64,000 nucleotides of DNA from Variovorax sp. MHTC-1 (GCF_003984645.1 NZ_RWKI01000003.1:310001-374000), one strand, 5' to 3'; shown: positions 37,004 to 47,500, counted from the stretch's first letter. Notes: generated from the sequence alone by a model not told the origin. A program made the numbers and translations.

Positions 37004-37990
37004 ATGAACAAAGCCAAAGTCCTCGTCGCCCGTTCGATCTTTCCCGAGACCATCGCCCGCCTCGAAGAACACTTCGAGGTCGAATCCAATCAGGGCGACC
37101 AAGGCTGGAGCAAGGCCCAGCTGATCGACAAGCTCAAGGGCAAGCAGGGCGCCTTCACCACCGGCAGCGAGCGCATCGATGCCGAGGTGCTCGCTGCCTG
37201 TCCCGAGCTGAAGATCTGCGCCAACATGGCGGTCGGCTACAACAACTTCGACGTCGACGCCATGACCGCGCGCGGCGTGCTCGCCACCAACGCGCCGGAC
37301 GTGCTGACCGAGACCACGGCCGATTTCGGCTTCGCGCTGCTGATGGCCACCGCGCGCCGCATCACCGAGAGCGAACATTTCCTGCGCGCAGGTAAGTGGG
37401 AGAAATGGAGCTACGACATGTTTGCCGGCTCCGACATTCACGGTTCCACGCTCGGCATCATCGGCATGGGGCGCATCGGGCAGGGCATTGCGCGGCGCGG
37501 TGCCTTGGGCTTCGGCATGAAGGTGATCTACCACAACCGTTCGCGGCTCGACCCGCAGCTCGAGGCCGAATGCAAGGCCAGCTACGTGAGCAAGCAAGAC
37601 CTGCTAAAGACCGCCGACCACATCGTGCTCGTGGTGCCTTACACGCCGGCCTCGCATCACACCATCGGCGCCGCCGAGCTTGCGCTGATGAAGCCGACCG
37701 CCACGCTGGTGAACATCGCGCGCGGCGGCATCGTCGACGATGCGGCGCTCGCCGCTGCCCTGCGCGACAAGCGCATCGCCGCGGCAGGACTCGACGTGTT
37801 CGAGGGCGAACCCAAGGTGCACCCCGATCTGCTCCAGGTGCCGAACGTCGTGCTCACGCCGCATATCGCGAGCGCCACCGTGCCGACACGGCGCGCGATG
37901 GCCGATCTGGCAGCGGACAACCTGATCGGCTTTCTGGTCCACGACAAGCCGGTGACGCCGCTCAACCCTGCAGTGCTCGCGAGCAAGTAG
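37004..37990 (+). CDS. D-isomer-specific 2-hydroxyacid dehydrogenase, glyoxylate/hydroxypyruvate reductase type
   Basis: A 328-residue enzyme. GMGRIGQGIARR is the nucleotide-binding motif, and the catalytic Arg (VNIARGGIVDD), Glu (DVFEGEP) and His (LTPHIASAT) are all visible. This matches GhrB/GyaR-like reductases of glyoxylate or hydroxypyruvate. It is three bases after the antiporter gene. Confidence 0.88.
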   Translation: MNKAKVLVARSIFPETIARLEEHFEVESNQGDQGWSKAQLIDKLKGKQGAFTTGSERIDAEVLAACPELKICANMAVGYNNFDVDAMTARGVLATNAPDVLTETTADFGFALLMATARRITESEHFLRAGKWEKWSYDMFAGSDIHGSTLGIIGMGRIGQGIARRGALGFGMKVIYHNRSRLDPQLEAECKASYVSKQDLLKTADHIVLVVPYTPASHHTIGAAELALMKPTATLVNIARGGIVDDAALAAALRDKRIAAAGLDVFEGEPKVHPDLLQVPNVVLTPHIASATVPTRRAMADLAADNLIGFLVHDKPVTPLNPAVLASK

Positions 37991-37996
37991 ACGCCA

Positions 37997-39349
37997 ATGC
38001 CTCCTTTGGAACCCTGGATCCTGCTAGCCCTCGCGGCCCTGACTTTCATCCTCGTCGTGTGGCTGCTGCTGCGCAAGCCGCCGGCGCTCGACCACAGCAC
38101 GCTGATCGCCACGCTGGGCGCCGCCAACGAACGCATCGAGCGCGAGCTGCGCCACGAGATCGGCGAGTCCTCGCGCGGCGCGCGCCAGGAGACCGCCCAG
38201 TCCTTCGCGACCTTCCAGCAGGCGCTGGTGCAGCAGAGCGCCGAAGCCACGCGCACGCAGAACGCGCAGATCGACGCCTTCGCGCAGCAGCTGACGATGC
38301 TGCAGAAGACGTTGGCCGACACGCTCAACACCCAACTGCAGGGCCTTTCCGAATCGAACGCGCGGCGGCTCGCCGAGGTCCGCGCGACCATGGAAGCCCA
38401 GCTCGGGCAATTGCAACAGAGCAACACCGCCAAGCTCGACGAGATGCGCAAGACGGTCGACGAAAAGCTGCAAAGCACGCTCGAGGCACGCCTGGGCGAG
38501 AGCTTCAAGCAGGTGGCGGACCGGCTCGAGCAGGTGCACAAGGGCCTGGGCGAGATGCAGACCCTCGCCGTCGGCGTCGGCAGCCTGCAGCGCGTGCTGA
38601 CCAATGTGAAGACGCGCGGCGTGTTCGGCGAGGTGCAGCTCGAGGCCCTGCTCGAGCAGGTGCTCACGCCCGACCAGTACGCGAAGCAGGTCGAGACCAA
38701 GCCGCGCAGCGGGCAGCGCGTGGACTTCGCGATTCGCTTCCCGGGCCGCGGCGGCGATGGCGCGCCGGTCTGGCTGCCGATCGATGCAAAGTTTCCGCGC
38801 GACGACTACGAGCGGCTGCTCGATGCCCACGAGCGCGTCGATCCGGCCGCTGCCGATCTCGCCGCCAAGGCGCTGGAGGCGCGCATTCGCAGCGAGGCGC
38901 GGTCTATCGCCGAGAACTACCTGGCCGCGCCGCACACCACCGACTTCGCGATCCTGTTCCTGCCGGTTGAGAGCCTGTATGCCGAAGTGCTGCGCCGCCC
39001 GGGCTTGATGGATGCGATCCAGCGCCAGCACCGCGTGACGCTGGCCGGACCGACCACGCTGCTGGCCATGCTCAACAGCCTGCACATGGGCTTCCGCACG
39101 CTGGCTCTGGAGCAGCAGGCCTCCGAAGTGTGGAAGGTGCTCGGTGCGGTCAAGACCGAGTTCGAGCGCTACGGCGAATGGGTCGCGCGCATCAAGGAGC
39201 AGGTGGCCAAGGCCTCCGATACGCTCGACAAGGCCGACACGCGCGCCAAGCAGATGCGCCTGGCGCTTCGCAAGGTGGAGGCGCTGCCCGAGGCGCAGTC
39301 GCAGGCCTTGTTGCCATCGGCCGAAGACACCGACGACGGAGCCCCGTGA
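37997..39349 (+). CDS. rmuC: DNA recombination protein RmuC homologue
   Basis: A 450-residue protein: one N-terminal membrane helix (about residues 8-27), a long coiled coil (about 30-190) and the conserved RmuC nuclease-like domain (RGVFGEVQLEALLEQVL, WLPIDAKFPRDDYERL, IAENYLAAPHTTDFAILFLP). RmuC limits inversion at short repeats. The gene follows the dehydrogenase by six bases. Confidence 0.9.
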   Translation: MPPLEPWILLALAALTFILVVWLLLRKPPALDHSTLIATLGAANERIERELRHEIGESSRGARQETAQSFATFQQALVQQSAEATRTQNAQIDAFAQQLTMLQKTLADTLNTQLQGLSESNARRLAEVRATMEAQLGQLQQSNTAKLDEMRKTVDEKLQSTLEARLGESFKQVADRLEQVHKGLGEMQTLAVGVGSLQRVLTNVKTRGVFGEVQLEALLEQVLTPDQYAKQVETKPRSGQRVDFAIRFPGRGGDGAPVWLPIDAKFPRDDYERLLDAHERVDPAAADLAAKALEARIRSEARSIAENYLAAPHTTDFAILFLPVESLYAEVLRRPGLMDAIQRQHRVTLAGPTTLLAMLNSLHMGFRTLALEQQASEVWKVLGAVKTEFERYGEWVARIKEQVAKASDTLDKADTRAKQMRLALRKVEALPEAQSQALLPSAEDTDDGAP

Positions 39350-39362
39350 GCCCCAAGACTGC

Positions 39363-40544
39363 ATGACGCCCGAGCTGCTGAAGCTCATCGCGGCCCAGAT
39401 CTGTTTGCATGCGGCAATGACCGGGCTGCGGCTTGCGGGCCCCTTGCTCGCGCTCCAGCAGGGCTACAGCGCGGCGGCCGTAGGCCTGCTGATCGCGCTG
39501 TTCGCGCTCACGCAGGTCTTTCTGGCGCTGCCGGCCGGGCGCTTTGCCGACCGCCATGGGCTCAAGCGGCCGCTGATGCTGTCGGTGATTGCCGCCTCCG
39601 TGGGCACTGCGCTCGTCGCCGTCGTTCCATGGTTCTCCGTGATGTGCCTCGCGGCGCTGATGACCGGCGGCGCCACCGGCGCGGCGGTCATCGCGCTGCA
39701 GCGCCACGTCGGACGCGCCGCGGCCGATCCGGTGCAGCTCAAGAAGGTGTTCAGCTGGCTGGCGATCGCACCGGCCGTGGCGAACTTCGTCGGGCCCTTC
39801 TGCGCCGGGCTGTTGATCGATCATGCGGGTCGCACGCCTGCCGACCTGCCGGGCTTTCGGATCGCATTCGCGGCGCTGGCGCTGCTGCCGCTCGCGGGCT
39901 GGTTCTTCGCGCGCAAGACCCGCGAACTGCCGCGGGTGCCCTTGCCGGCCGGCGGTGTCAGGCCGCGCGCCTGGGATCTGTTGCGCGAGTCGATGTTTCG
40001 GCGCCTGCTGTTCGTGAACTGGCTGCAGTCTTCGGCCTGGGACGTGCATGCCTTCGTGCTGCCCATCCTCGGCCACGAGCGCGGCCTGGGCGCTTCGGTG
40101 ATCGGCTCGATTCTCGGCGCCTTCGCGATCGCGGCCGCAGCGATACGGATCGTGCTGCCGCTCGTGGCCTCGCGTGCGTCGGAGCGCAGCGTGATTGCCG
40201 CGTCGACGGTCGTCACGGCCCTGGTGTTCGCGGTCTATCCGCTGCTGTCGTCGGCGCTCGCGATGGGCATGTGCTCGGTGGTCTTGGGCTTCGCGCTCGG
40301 TGCCGTGCAGCCGATGGTGATGAGCATGCTGCACCAGATCACCCCGCACGCACGCCATGGCGAAGCGCTCGGACTGCGGCTCATGACCATCAATGCATCG
40401 AGCGTCGCGATGCCGATGCTGTTCGGCTCCGTCGGTGCGTTGATCGGCGTCGCCGGCGTCTTCTGGCTGGTCGGCGGCGTGGTGGCGCTGGGCGCGCGGG
40501 CGGTGTGGGGCTTGCAGCTGCCCCGGCGCGATCAGAGCTTGTAG
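39363..40544 (+). CDS. Major facilitator superfamily transporter
   Basis: A 393-residue twelve-helix carrier. The motif-A loop is PAGRFADRHGLKRP between helices 2 and 3. It resembles uncharacterised sugar- or drug-type MFS exporters. Starts 13 bases after rmuC and ends overlapping the opposing LOG gene by 13 bases. The substrate is unknown. Confidence 0.78.
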   Translation: MTPELLKLIAAQICLHAAMTGLRLAGPLLALQQGYSAAAVGLLIALFALTQVFLALPAGRFADRHGLKRPLMLSVIAASVGTALVAVVPWFSVMCLAALMTGGATGAAVIALQRHVGRAAADPVQLKKVFSWLAIAPAVANFVGPFCAGLLIDHAGRTPADLPGFRIAFAALALLPLAGWFFARKTRELPRVPLPAGGVRPRAWDLLRESMFRRLLFVNWLQSSAWDVHAFVLPILGHERGLGASVIGSILGAFAIAAAAIRIVLPLVASRASERSVIAASTVVTALVFAVYPLLSSALAMGMCSVVLGFALGAVQPMVMSMLHQITPHARHGEALGLRLMTINASSVAMPMLFGSVGALIGVAGVFWLVGGVVALGARAVWGLQLPRRDQSL

Positions 40545-41398
40545 AAGCGCCTGATCGCGTCCCACGCGTCCTGCGGCGCGTCCACGTACTCGATCAGCTT
40601 CGTGTCCTCGGGCGAGATCACGCCTTCCTCGGCCAGGAAGTCGAAATTGATCAGCTGCTTCCAGTAGTCCGAGCCGAACAGCACGATCGGCACCGGCTTG
40701 GCCTTGCGGGTCTGCACCAGCGTGATCACCTCGAACAGTTCGTCGAGCGTGCCGAACCCGCCCGGAAACGCGACCAGCGCTTTCGCCCGCATCATGAAAT
40801 GCATCTTGCGGATCGCGAAGTAGTGGAACTTGAAGCTCAGCGCCGGCGTGACGTAGGGATTGGCTTCCTCTTCCATCGGCAGCGCGATCGCGAGACCGAC
40901 CGAGAGCCCGCCTCCTTCATAGGCGCCGCGGTTGGCGGCCTGCATGATGCCGGGGCCGCCGCCGGTGCACACGAAGAGCTTGTCTGCCGGGTCCTTGTCG
41001 TCGCTGTACTGCGCGACCAGCTTGCCGAAGGCGCGCGCCTTCTCGTAGTAGTGCGAACTGCGCGCCAGCCTGCGCCAGCGTGCCGCCGCGGCCGTGTCGC
41101 CGGCGGCTTCGGCCTGGGCGATCAGCGCGCCGGACTCATCCTCGCTGCGGAAGCGGGCGCTGCCGAACACCACCACCGTGTTCTCGATGCCGTGCGCGCG
41201 CATCTCGAGGTCGGGCTTCATCAGCTCGAGCTGCATGCGCAGCCCGCGGGTTTCGCGGCGCAGCAGGAACTCGGGGTCGGCAAAGGCGAGGCGCGAGGGG
41301 TCGGAATGGAGGGGAAGGCCCTTGTCGGCGTGGGACTGGAGGGTGGCCCAGGCGTCGGCGAGGCGCTTGTCGTGGAGGTCGTGCGTGCTGTTGTGCAT
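40532..41398 (-). CDS. LOG-family (TIGR00730-like) nucleotide phosphoribohydrolase
   Basis: A 288-residue Rossmann protein with the LOG signature PGGFGTLDE and GGGPGIMQAANRGA. These enzymes release the base from nucleoside 5'-monophosphates, including cytokinin precursors. This member carries an N-terminal extension of about 70 residues compared with the shortest LOG proteins. No cytokinin pathway gene is nearby, so a housekeeping nucleotide role is more likely. Confidence 0.85.
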   Translation of the reverse strand: MHNSTHDLHDKRLADAWATLQSHADKGLPLHSDPSRLAFADPEFLLRRETRGLRMQLELMKPDLEMRAHGIENTVVVFGSARFRSEDESGALIAQAEAAGDTAAAARWRRLARSSHYYEKARAFGKLVAQYSDDKDPADKLFVCTGGGPGIMQAANRGAYEGGGLSVGLAIALPMEEEANPYVTPALSFKFHYFAIRKMHFMMRAKALVAFPGGFGTLDELFEVITLVQTRKAKPVPIVLFGSDYWKQLINFDFLAEEGVISPEDTKLIEYVDAPQDAWDAIRRFYKL

Positions 41399-41439
41399 GG
41401 TCTGGCGAAGGGTTTTTCTTGGATTGTGCGCGCGGCCGC

Positions 41440-42216
41440 TCAGAACCGGCCGTGCCGGCCCGCGCCGCCGACGAAGCGGGCCGCACCGGCCGCACCCTCG
41501 GCAGCGACGATCGGCGCGCCCAGCCTGCCTTCCTGCTGCAAGGCTCGGGCCAGGGGCAGGTCCCACTGGGCATAGGCGGAAGCACGGTCGGCCAGCATGC
41601 ATTGCTGCGGAAAGGCGGCCAGTTCGTGCGCGAGCTGTTCGGCCGCCCGGCGCGCGCCGCCGTCGGGCACCACGCGATTGACCAGGCCCATGGCGAGCGC
41701 TTCGCCGGAGGGCACGGCCCGGCCGGTGAGGATCAGGTCGAGCGCTCGCGCCATGCCGACGATGCGCGGCAGCCGCACGGTGCCGCCGTCGATCAGCGGC
41801 ACGCCCCAGCGGCGGCAGAAAACGCCGAGCACTGCGCTGTCTTCGGCCACGCGCAGGTCGGCCAGCAGGGCGAGCTCGAGGCCGCCGGCCACGGCGTGGC
41901 CGCTGATGGCCGCGATGAGCGGCTTGGCCAGCGCCATGCGCGTCGGGCCCATCGGGCCGGTGCCGCCGCCTTCGGGGTCCACCTCGTTGCGGCGCGCCGG
42001 ATCGTTCACCGCGCCCAGGTCGGCGCCGGCGCAGAACACGCCGTGATCGCCCCAGAGCACCGCCACGCGCTGGCTGTCGTCGGCCTCGAAGCGCTCGAAG
42101 GCAGCGCGCAGCTGCGCCGCCATCTCGCGGTCCACCGCATTGCGCTGGCGGGGGCGGCTCATGACGATGGTGCTGACGGGGCCGTCGATCTCGGTGCGTA
42201 CAGAGGGTGTGCTCAT
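41440..42216 (-). CDS. Enoyl-CoA hydratase/isomerase (crotonase) family protein
   Basis: A 258-residue crotonase. The oxyanion segments are HGVFCAGADLGAV (near residue 58-70) and AISGHAVAGGLELALLADLRV. Within the active-site positions the sequence has RRWGVPLIDGGTVRLP where the second catalytic Glu of hydratases often sits, so true hydratase activity is uncertain; isomerase or other crotonase chemistry is possible. It is 41 bases upstream of the LOG gene on the same strand. Confidence 0.8.
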   Translation of the reverse strand: MSTPSVRTEIDGPVSTIVMSRPRQRNAVDREMAAQLRAAFERFEADDSQRVAVLWGDHGVFCAGADLGAVNDPARRNEVDPEGGGTGPMGPTRMALAKPLIAAISGHAVAGGLELALLADLRVAEDSAVLGVFCRRWGVPLIDGGTVRLPRIVGMARALDLILTGRAVPSGEALAMGLVNRVVPDGGARRAAEQLAHELAAFPQQCMLADRASAYAQWDLPLARALQQEGRLGAPIVAAEGAAGAARFVGGAGRHGRF

Positions 42217-42231
42217 GGCGCGAGCGTACGC

Positions 42232-42253
42232 AAAAAAGGCTCCCTCGGGAGCC
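42232..42253 (-). terminator. Rho-independent terminator after efp
   Basis: On the minus strand GGCTCCCGAGGGAGCC folds into a compact hairpin followed by six T. It lies 24 bases after the efp stop and separates efp from the enoyl-CoA hydratase gene. Confidence 0.85.
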
Positions 42254-42276
42254 TTCCTTGCCGGCGTAACGGGCGT

Positions 42277-42831
42277 TTAGACGCGTTTGCGGTATTCGCC
42301 GGTGCGGGTATCGATTTCGATGCGGTCGCCCTGGGCCACGAACAGCGGCACGCCGATCTCGAAACCGGTGGCGATCTTGGCCGGCTTCATGACCTTGCCC
42401 GAGGTGTCGCCCTTGACGGCCGGCTCGGTCCAGGTGATTTCGCGCTCGACGCTGGTCGGCAGTTCGACCGAGATCGCCTTGCCGTCGTAGAACACCACTT
42501 CGACCGGCATGCCGTCCTCGAGGTAGTTCAGCGAGTCGCCCATGTTCTCGGCTTCGACTTCGTACTGGTTGTACTCGGTGTCCATGCAGACGTACATCGG
42601 GTCGGCGAAGTAGGAGTAGGTGCACTCCTTCTTGTCGAGCACGATCTGCTCCATCTTGTCGTCGGCCTTGAACACGACTTCGGTGTTGAAGTTGGCGATC
42701 AGGCTCTTCAGCTTCATGCGCACGGTGGCGGAATTGCGGCCGCCGCGGCTGTATTCGGTCTTGAGGACGACCATCGGGTCTTTGCCGTGCATGATCACGT
42801 TGCCGGCGCGGATTTCTTGAGCGATTTTCAT
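42277..42831 (-). CDS. efp: Elongation factor P, arginine-type
   Basis: A 184-residue three-domain EF-P that relieves ribosome stalling at consecutive prolines. The tip of domain I reads [10 protein letters not shown] with Arg32 at the modified position, the form that is rhamnosylated by EarP rather than lysylated at Lys34. The earP gene lies directly upstream on the same strand. A terminator follows. Confidence 0.96.
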   Translation of the reverse strand: MKIAQEIRAGNVIMHGKDPMVVLKTEYSRGGRNSATVRMKLKSLIANFNTEVVFKADDKMEQIVLDKKECTYSYFADPMYVCMDTEYNQYEVEAENMGDSLNYLEDGMPVEVVFYDGKAISVELPTSVEREITWTEPAVKGDTSGKVMKPAKIATGFEIGVPLFVAQGDRIEIDTRTGEYRKRV

Positions 42832-42938
42832 AAACAAGGTCTCTGGATGTTGGCCGCTCGTGACTTTCACCGCGGCGGGTTCAGCGGAAGGCGCGGCAAA
42901 CGGGGTGACCCGGCCGGAAATCCGCAAAGCCCACAATT

Positions 42939-44009
42939 TTAGCTTTTTTGGGCGACGAAGCGCAGCAGGCGGGCCAGGAGATCGTCCTGCGCGAGCAGGC
43001 GCGCGCGCGCGGCGGCGCAGGCTGCGCCCCACGAGGCCAGCGCCGCATCGTCCAGCGCCGGCAGTTCGCCCTCGGCCATCCCGTTCCACAGGTGGTGGAA
43101 GCGGCGCGACGAAGGCGGGGCTTCCAGCCAGTCGAGGAAGGCGCCCAGCTTGGTGTGGTGGGCGTCGTCGTCCTGTTCATAGATCTGCCAGACGAAGGGC
43201 GAGCCGGCCCAGAGGGCGCGTACCAGCGAGTCTTCGCCGCGTACCAGATTCAGGTCGCAGGCCCAGAGCAGGTGGTCGAAGTCAGTCTGCGGCAGATAGG
43301 GCAGCCAACTGATGGAGAGCGCGCCACGCTGGGCCGGCCCCGGCGGCAGGGCGCGGGCCGCGCGGCCCGCGGTCACCAGCAGGTGCGTGGGCTCGCCGGC
43401 GCGCTCGAACTGGGCGAGCAGCGCTTCGAGCGCGGGCGGCTCATAGCAGAACAGGCAGACGAGGCGCTCGCCGCGCCATGCGATGCCCTGGTGCGCGAGC
43501 CACGCGGCGCGGTCGAAGCACTGGCGGCGTTCGAGCAGGTCCTGTTCGCGCAGCAGCCCGCCGGTCGCGGGCGTGAAGCCGGGGTAGAAGAAGTGCTTGG
43601 TCAGGCTGGCCCCAGGCCCCTTGAACACGGGCGAGGGCAGTCCGTGCAGCCGCTCGACATAGGACTCGGCCGAAAGATATTCGAGATTGATCCACACGCG
43701 GCGCGGGCCGCCCGGATGCACGGGCTCGGCGAAGCGCGCGATCAGCTCGGGCGCGGGATCGCAGCCGAAGGCCTCGATCAGGACGTCCGGCGGCGGGCTG
43801 GACGCGACCTGTTGCGCCGCATCCCTGTTGTTCCAGGTGACGATCTCGACCTCCTTGCAGCCGCCGGGTGCCATCCAGACCAGCGCCGACGGATCGTCGA
43901 TCCAGAGCCGCACCGCTTCGCCCCCGGCGGCCAGGCCGCAGGCCAGCCGCCAGCAGACGCCGGCGTCGCCGTGGTTGTCGATGACCTTGCAGAAGATGTC
44001 CCAGCGCAT
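42939..44009 (-). CDS. earP: EF-P arginine rhamnosyltransferase EarP
   Basis: A 356-residue GT-B inverting glycosyltransferase that adds rhamnose from dTDP-rhamnose to Arg32 of EF-P. It begins [20 protein letters not shown], where Asp13 and Asp17 belong to the conserved acidic patch. The donor site [20 protein letters not shown] lies near residue 253. The adjacent efp encodes the matching Arg32 substrate. Its ATG is only 17 bases from that of divergent uvrC. Confidence 0.95.
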   Translation of the reverse strand: MRWDIFCKVIDNHGDAGVCWRLACGLAAGGEAVRLWIDDPSALVWMAPGGCKEVEIVTWNNRDAAQQVASSPPPDVLIEAFGCDPAPELIARFAEPVHPGGPRRVWINLEYLSAESYVERLHGLPSPVFKGPGASLTKHFFYPGFTPATGGLLREQDLLERRQCFDRAAWLAHQGIAWRGERLVCLFCYEPPALEALLAQFERAGEPTHLLVTAGRAARALPPGPAQRGALSISWLPYLPQTDFDHLLWACDLNLVRGEDSLVRALWAGSPFVWQIYEQDDDAHHTKLGAFLDWLEAPPSSRRFHHLWNGMAEGELPALDDAALASWGAACAAARARLLAQDDLLARLLRFVAQKS

Positions 44010-44026
44010 CGCGAGATACTCTACAG

Positions 44027-45988
44027 ATGTCCGAGACGCATTCCGATCAACTGCTCAGCGAGGTGGCGGCACTGCCGCAACTGCCGGGTGTCTACCGCTA
44101 CTTCGATGCGGCAGGCGCCGTGCTGTACGTGGGCAAAGCGCGCAATCTCAAGAAGCGCGTCGCCAACTATTTCCAGAAGAATCACGCCGGCACGCGCATC
44201 GGCCACATGATCTCGAAGATCGCCCGCATGGAGACCACGGTGGTGCGCTCCGAGGCCGAGGCGCTGCTGCTCGAGAACAACCTGATCAAGACGCTCAAGC
44301 CGCGCTACAACATCCTGTTTCGCGACGACAAGAGCTACCCCTACCTCAAGATCGCGTCGCACACCTTCCCGCGCCTGGCCTATTACCGCGGCGCGGTCGA
44401 TCGCAAGCATCGCTACTTCGGTCCGTACCCCAGCGCCTGGGCGGTGAAGGAATCGATCCAGCTGCTGCAAAAGGTGTTCAAGCTGCGCACCTGCGAAGAC
44501 ACGGTCTACGCCAACCGCACGCGGCCTTGCCTGCTCTACCAGATCAAGCGCTGCACCGGGCCCTGCGTCGGCTACATCACGCCCGAGGCCTATGCGCAGG
44601 ACGTGGCCAACGCCGAGGCCTTCCTGATGGGCGACACGCAGGCCGTGCTCACCCAGCTCGAGGCACGCATGATGGCGCATGCCGAGAAGCTGGAGTTCGA
44701 ACAGGCGGCCGAGCTGCGCAACCAGATGTCGGCGCTGTCGCGCGTGCTGCACCAGCAGTCGGTCGAGATCGCCTCCGACAAGGACGTCGACATCCTGGCC
44801 GTCAAGGTGCAGGGCGGCAAGGCCTGCGTCAACCTCGCGATGGTGCGCGGCGGCCGGCACCTGGGCGATCGCGCCTATTTTCCGGTGCACGTCGAAGACG
44901 CGACACAGATCCAGCATGGCGAGAGCGCCATGGAAGGCGACGAGGCCGTGCCGCCCATCGAATCCGTCGAGGTGCAGGTGCTCGAAGCCTTCATCGCGCA
45001 GCACTACATCGATGTGCCGGTGCCGCCCACGCTGGTGTTGAGCGAACTCGTGAGCCGCGAACTGATCGAGGCGGTCGCCCAGCAGGCCGGCACCCGCATT
45101 ACGGCAGTGTTCCAGCCGCGCGAGCAGCGCCGGCACTGGCTCGAAATGGCGCAGACCAATGCCGGCCTCCAGCTCGCGCGCCTGCTCGCCGAGGAGGGCT
45201 CGCAGCAGGCGCGCACGCGCGCGCTGGTCGATGCGCTGGAACTCGCGCCGGACGAGCTCGACAACTTCCGCGTCGAATGCTTCGACATCTCGCACACCGC
45301 CGGCGAGGCGACCCAGGCCTCGTGCGTGGTGTTCGAGCACCACACGATGCAGAACCGTGAGTACCGCCGCTACAACATCGAAGGCATCACGCCCGGCGAC
45401 GACTACGCGGCGATGCGCCAGGTGCTGCATCGCCGCTACGGCAAGCTGGCCGAGGCAATGGCGGTGGAGACGGACGCGCCGCCGGCTGGCGACGCGGGCG
45501 GCGCCGGCACCGACGCGCGCCCGGGCACGCGGGCGGCGCGCATGCCCGACCTCGTGCTGGTCGACGGCGGCAAGGGTCAGGTGTCGATGGCGCGCGAGGT
45601 CTTCGGCGAACTGGGTCTGCCGCTCTCGCTGATCGTCGGCGTGGAGAAGGGCGAGGGCCGCAAGGTCGGGCTCGAAGAGCTGGTGTTCGCCGACGGCCGT
45701 GAGAAGGTCTACTTGGGTCGCGATTCGGCCGCGCTGATGCTGGTCGCGCAGATCCGTGACGAGGCGCACCGCTTCGCGATCACCGGCATGCGCGCCAGGC
45801 GAGCCAAGGTGCGGGTGGGCGGCAGCCAGCTGGAAGACATTCCGGGCATCGGCCCCAAGCGGCGCGCGCGCCTGCTGCAGCGCTTCGGCGGCATTCGCGG
45901 CGTGGCGGCGGCGAGCGTGGAAGACATCGCGTCGGTCGACGGCATTGCGCTCGATCTGGCCGAAGAGATCTATCGCGCGCTGCATTGA
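44027..45988 (+). CDS. uvrC: Excinuclease ABC subunit C
   Basis: A 653-residue repair nuclease that makes both incisions around DNA lesions marked by UvrAB. The GIY-YIG domain is [10 protein letters not shown] and [14 protein letters not shown] (about residues 15-45). The UVR motif lies near residue 205-240, followed by the UvrC C-terminal RNase-H-like domain ([14 protein letters not shown] segment [22 protein letters not shown]) and helix-hairpin-helix repeats ([13 protein letters not shown]). A low-complexity Asp/Ala/Gly insert lies near 482-503. Confidence 0.97.
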   Translation: MSETHSDQLLSEVAALPQLPGVYRYFDAAGAVLYVGKARNLKKRVANYFQKNHAGTRIGHMISKIARMETTVVRSEAEALLLENNLIKTLKPRYNILFRDDKSYPYLKIASHTFPRLAYYRGAVDRKHRYFGPYPSAWAVKESIQLLQKVFKLRTCEDTVYANRTRPCLLYQIKRCTGPCVGYITPEAYAQDVANAEAFLMGDTQAVLTQLEARMMAHAEKLEFEQAAELRNQMSALSRVLHQQSVEIASDKDVDILAVKVQGGKACVNLAMVRGGRHLGDRAYFPVHVEDATQIQHGESAMEGDEAVPPIESVEVQVLEAFIAQHYIDVPVPPTLVLSELVSRELIEAVAQQAGTRITAVFQPREQRRHWLEMAQTNAGLQLARLLAEEGSQQARTRALVDALELAPDELDNFRVECFDISHTAGEATQASCVVFEHHTMQNREYRRYNIEGITPGDDYAAMRQVLHRRYGKLAEAMAVETDAPPAGDAGGAGTDARPGTRAARMPDLVLVDGGKGQVSMAREVFGELGLPLSLIVGVEKGEGRKVGLEELVFADGREKVYLGRDSAALMLVAQIRDEAHRFAITGMRARRAKVRVGGSQLEDIPGIGPKRRARLLQRFGGIRGVAAASVEDIASVDGIALDLAEEIYRALH

Positions 45989-46031
45989 CCCGCGTCCGAG
46001 GGAAGGTCAGCCCCATGACACAATCGCCGGC

Positions 46032-46598
46032 ATGTTCTGGACGCTCCCAACGATCATGACCTGGACGCGCATCGTCGCGATTCCGCTGATCGTGGGCGTG
46101 TTCTACCTGCCGCTGGCCGAGCCGATGCGCAATCTCATCGCCACGGTGATGTTCATCGTGTTCGCCGCGACCGACTGGCTCGACGGCTTTCTGGCGCGCA
46201 GGCTCAACCAGACCTCGGCCTTCGGCGCCTTCCTCGATCCGGTGGCCGACAAATTCCTCGTGTGCGCTTCGCTGCTGGTGCTGGTGCACCTGAACCGCGC
46301 CGACGTCTTCGTGGCGCTGATCATCATCGGGCGCGAGATCGCCATTTCCGCGCTGCGCGAATGGATGGCGCAGATCGGCGCCGGCAAGAGCGTGGCGGTC
46401 CACATGATCGGCAAGATCAAGACCGTGGTGCAGATGGTCGCGATCCCTTTCCTGCTTTTCAACGGCACCTTGTTCGGCCTGATCGACACCGGCGCCTGGG
46501 GCCAATGGCTGATCTGGATCTCGGCCGTGCTCACTGTCTGGTCGATGGTCTATTACCTGCAGAAGGCCATTCCCGAAATCCGGGCCCGCGCGAAATGA
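46032..46598 (+). CDS. pgsA: CDP-diacylglycerol-glycerol-3-phosphate 3-phosphatidyltransferase
   Basis: A 188-residue membrane enzyme that makes phosphatidylglycerol phosphate. The CDP-alcohol phosphotransferase motif DGFLAR...GAFLDPVADK is present with all key aspartates. It opens MFWTLPTIMTWTRI, typical of PgsA. The next gene overlaps its stop by ATGA. Its product feeds cardiolipin synthesis, served by cls at 3525. Confidence 0.94.
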   Translation: MFWTLPTIMTWTRIVAIPLIVGVFYLPLAEPMRNLIATVMFIVFAATDWLDGFLARRLNQTSAFGAFLDPVADKFLVCASLLVLVHLNRADVFVALIIIGREIAISALREWMAQIGAGKSVAVHMIGKIKTVVQMVAIPFLLFNGTLFGLIDTGAWGQWLIWISAVLTVWSMVYYLQKAIPEIRARAK

Positions 46599-47476
46599 CG
46601 GGTACGGCCCGGCCGTCGGCCTGGGTGCGCGCCATGCCCGCGGTCTTCGTGCTCATCTGGAGCACCGGCTTCATCGTCGCGCGCTACGGCATGCCCTATG
46701 CCCCGCCGTTCAAGTTCCTGGCCCTGCGCTATGCACTGTCGGTGGTCTGCTTCCTCGTCTGGGTACGCCTCGCGCGCGCCGCCTGGCCGCAGGAGCGCGC
46801 GCAGTGGTGGCATCTCGCGGCCACCGGCGTGCTGATGCAGGCGGGCTACCTTGGCGGCGTCTGGGCCGCGGTCCGGGCCGGCATGGGCTCGGGGCTGGTC
46901 GCCTTGCTGGTCGGCATCCAGCCGGTGCTCACCGCCGTTTGGTTGTCCATGTGGGGCGGCTCGATCACGCGCCGCCAGTGGGCCGGGCTGGCCCTGGGTT
47001 TCGCAGGCCTGGTGCTGGTGGTGTCACGCAAGTTCGGCGAGGGCGGCGAGGTGAACGCCCTGACCATGGCCCTGGCGCTGATGGCACTGTTCTCCATCAC
47101 GGCCGGCACGCTGTACCAGAAGCGCTTCGTGGCGCCCTGCGACGTGCGCTGCGCGGGCGCCATTCAGCTCGCTGCCGCGCTGGTCGTCACGATGCCCTTC
47201 GCGGCGCTGGAGGCCGACAGCATCCAATGGAATCCGTCCTCGGGTGGCGCGATGGCTTGGTCGGTGCTGGCGCTGTCGCTGGGTGGCAGCTCGCTGCTCT
47301 ACATGCTGATCCAGCGCGGTACCGCGACGGCGGTCACGAGCCTGCTCTATCTCGTGCCGCCCTGCACCGCGGTGATGGCCTGGCTTCTCTTCAAGGAACC
47401 GATCACGGGAATGACCTTGGCGGGCATCGCGATGACGGCCGTCGGCGTGAGCCTGGTCGTGCGCGCAGAAAGGTGA
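46595..47476 (+). CDS. EamA/DMT-superfamily transporter
   Basis: A 293-residue protein with ten membrane helices in two EamA repeats (VLIWSTGFIVARYG near residue 19 and LGGSSLLYMLIQRG in the second). It is probably a metabolite or amino-acid exporter. It is translationally coupled to pgsA. The substrate is unknown. Confidence 0.83.
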   Translation: MTGTARPSAWVRAMPAVFVLIWSTGFIVARYGMPYAPPFKFLALRYALSVVCFLVWVRLARAAWPQERAQWWHLAATGVLMQAGYLGGVWAAVRAGMGSGLVALLVGIQPVLTAVWLSMWGGSITRRQWAGLALGFAGLVLVVSRKFGEGGEVNALTMALALMALFSITAGTLYQKRFVAPCDVRCAGAIQLAAALVVTMPFAALEADSIQWNPSSGGAMAWSVLALSLGGSSLLYMLIQRGTATAVTSLLYLVPPCTAVMAWLLFKEPITGMTLAGIAMTAVGVSLVVRAER

Positions 47477-47500
47477 ACGGGCCCCGCGCTCCCGTCACCC

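Noticed and set aside
40532..41398. LOG protein as evidence of cytokinin production
   Set aside because: LOG-like proteins are widespread housekeeping enzymes, and no isopentenyltransferase gene is present nearby.
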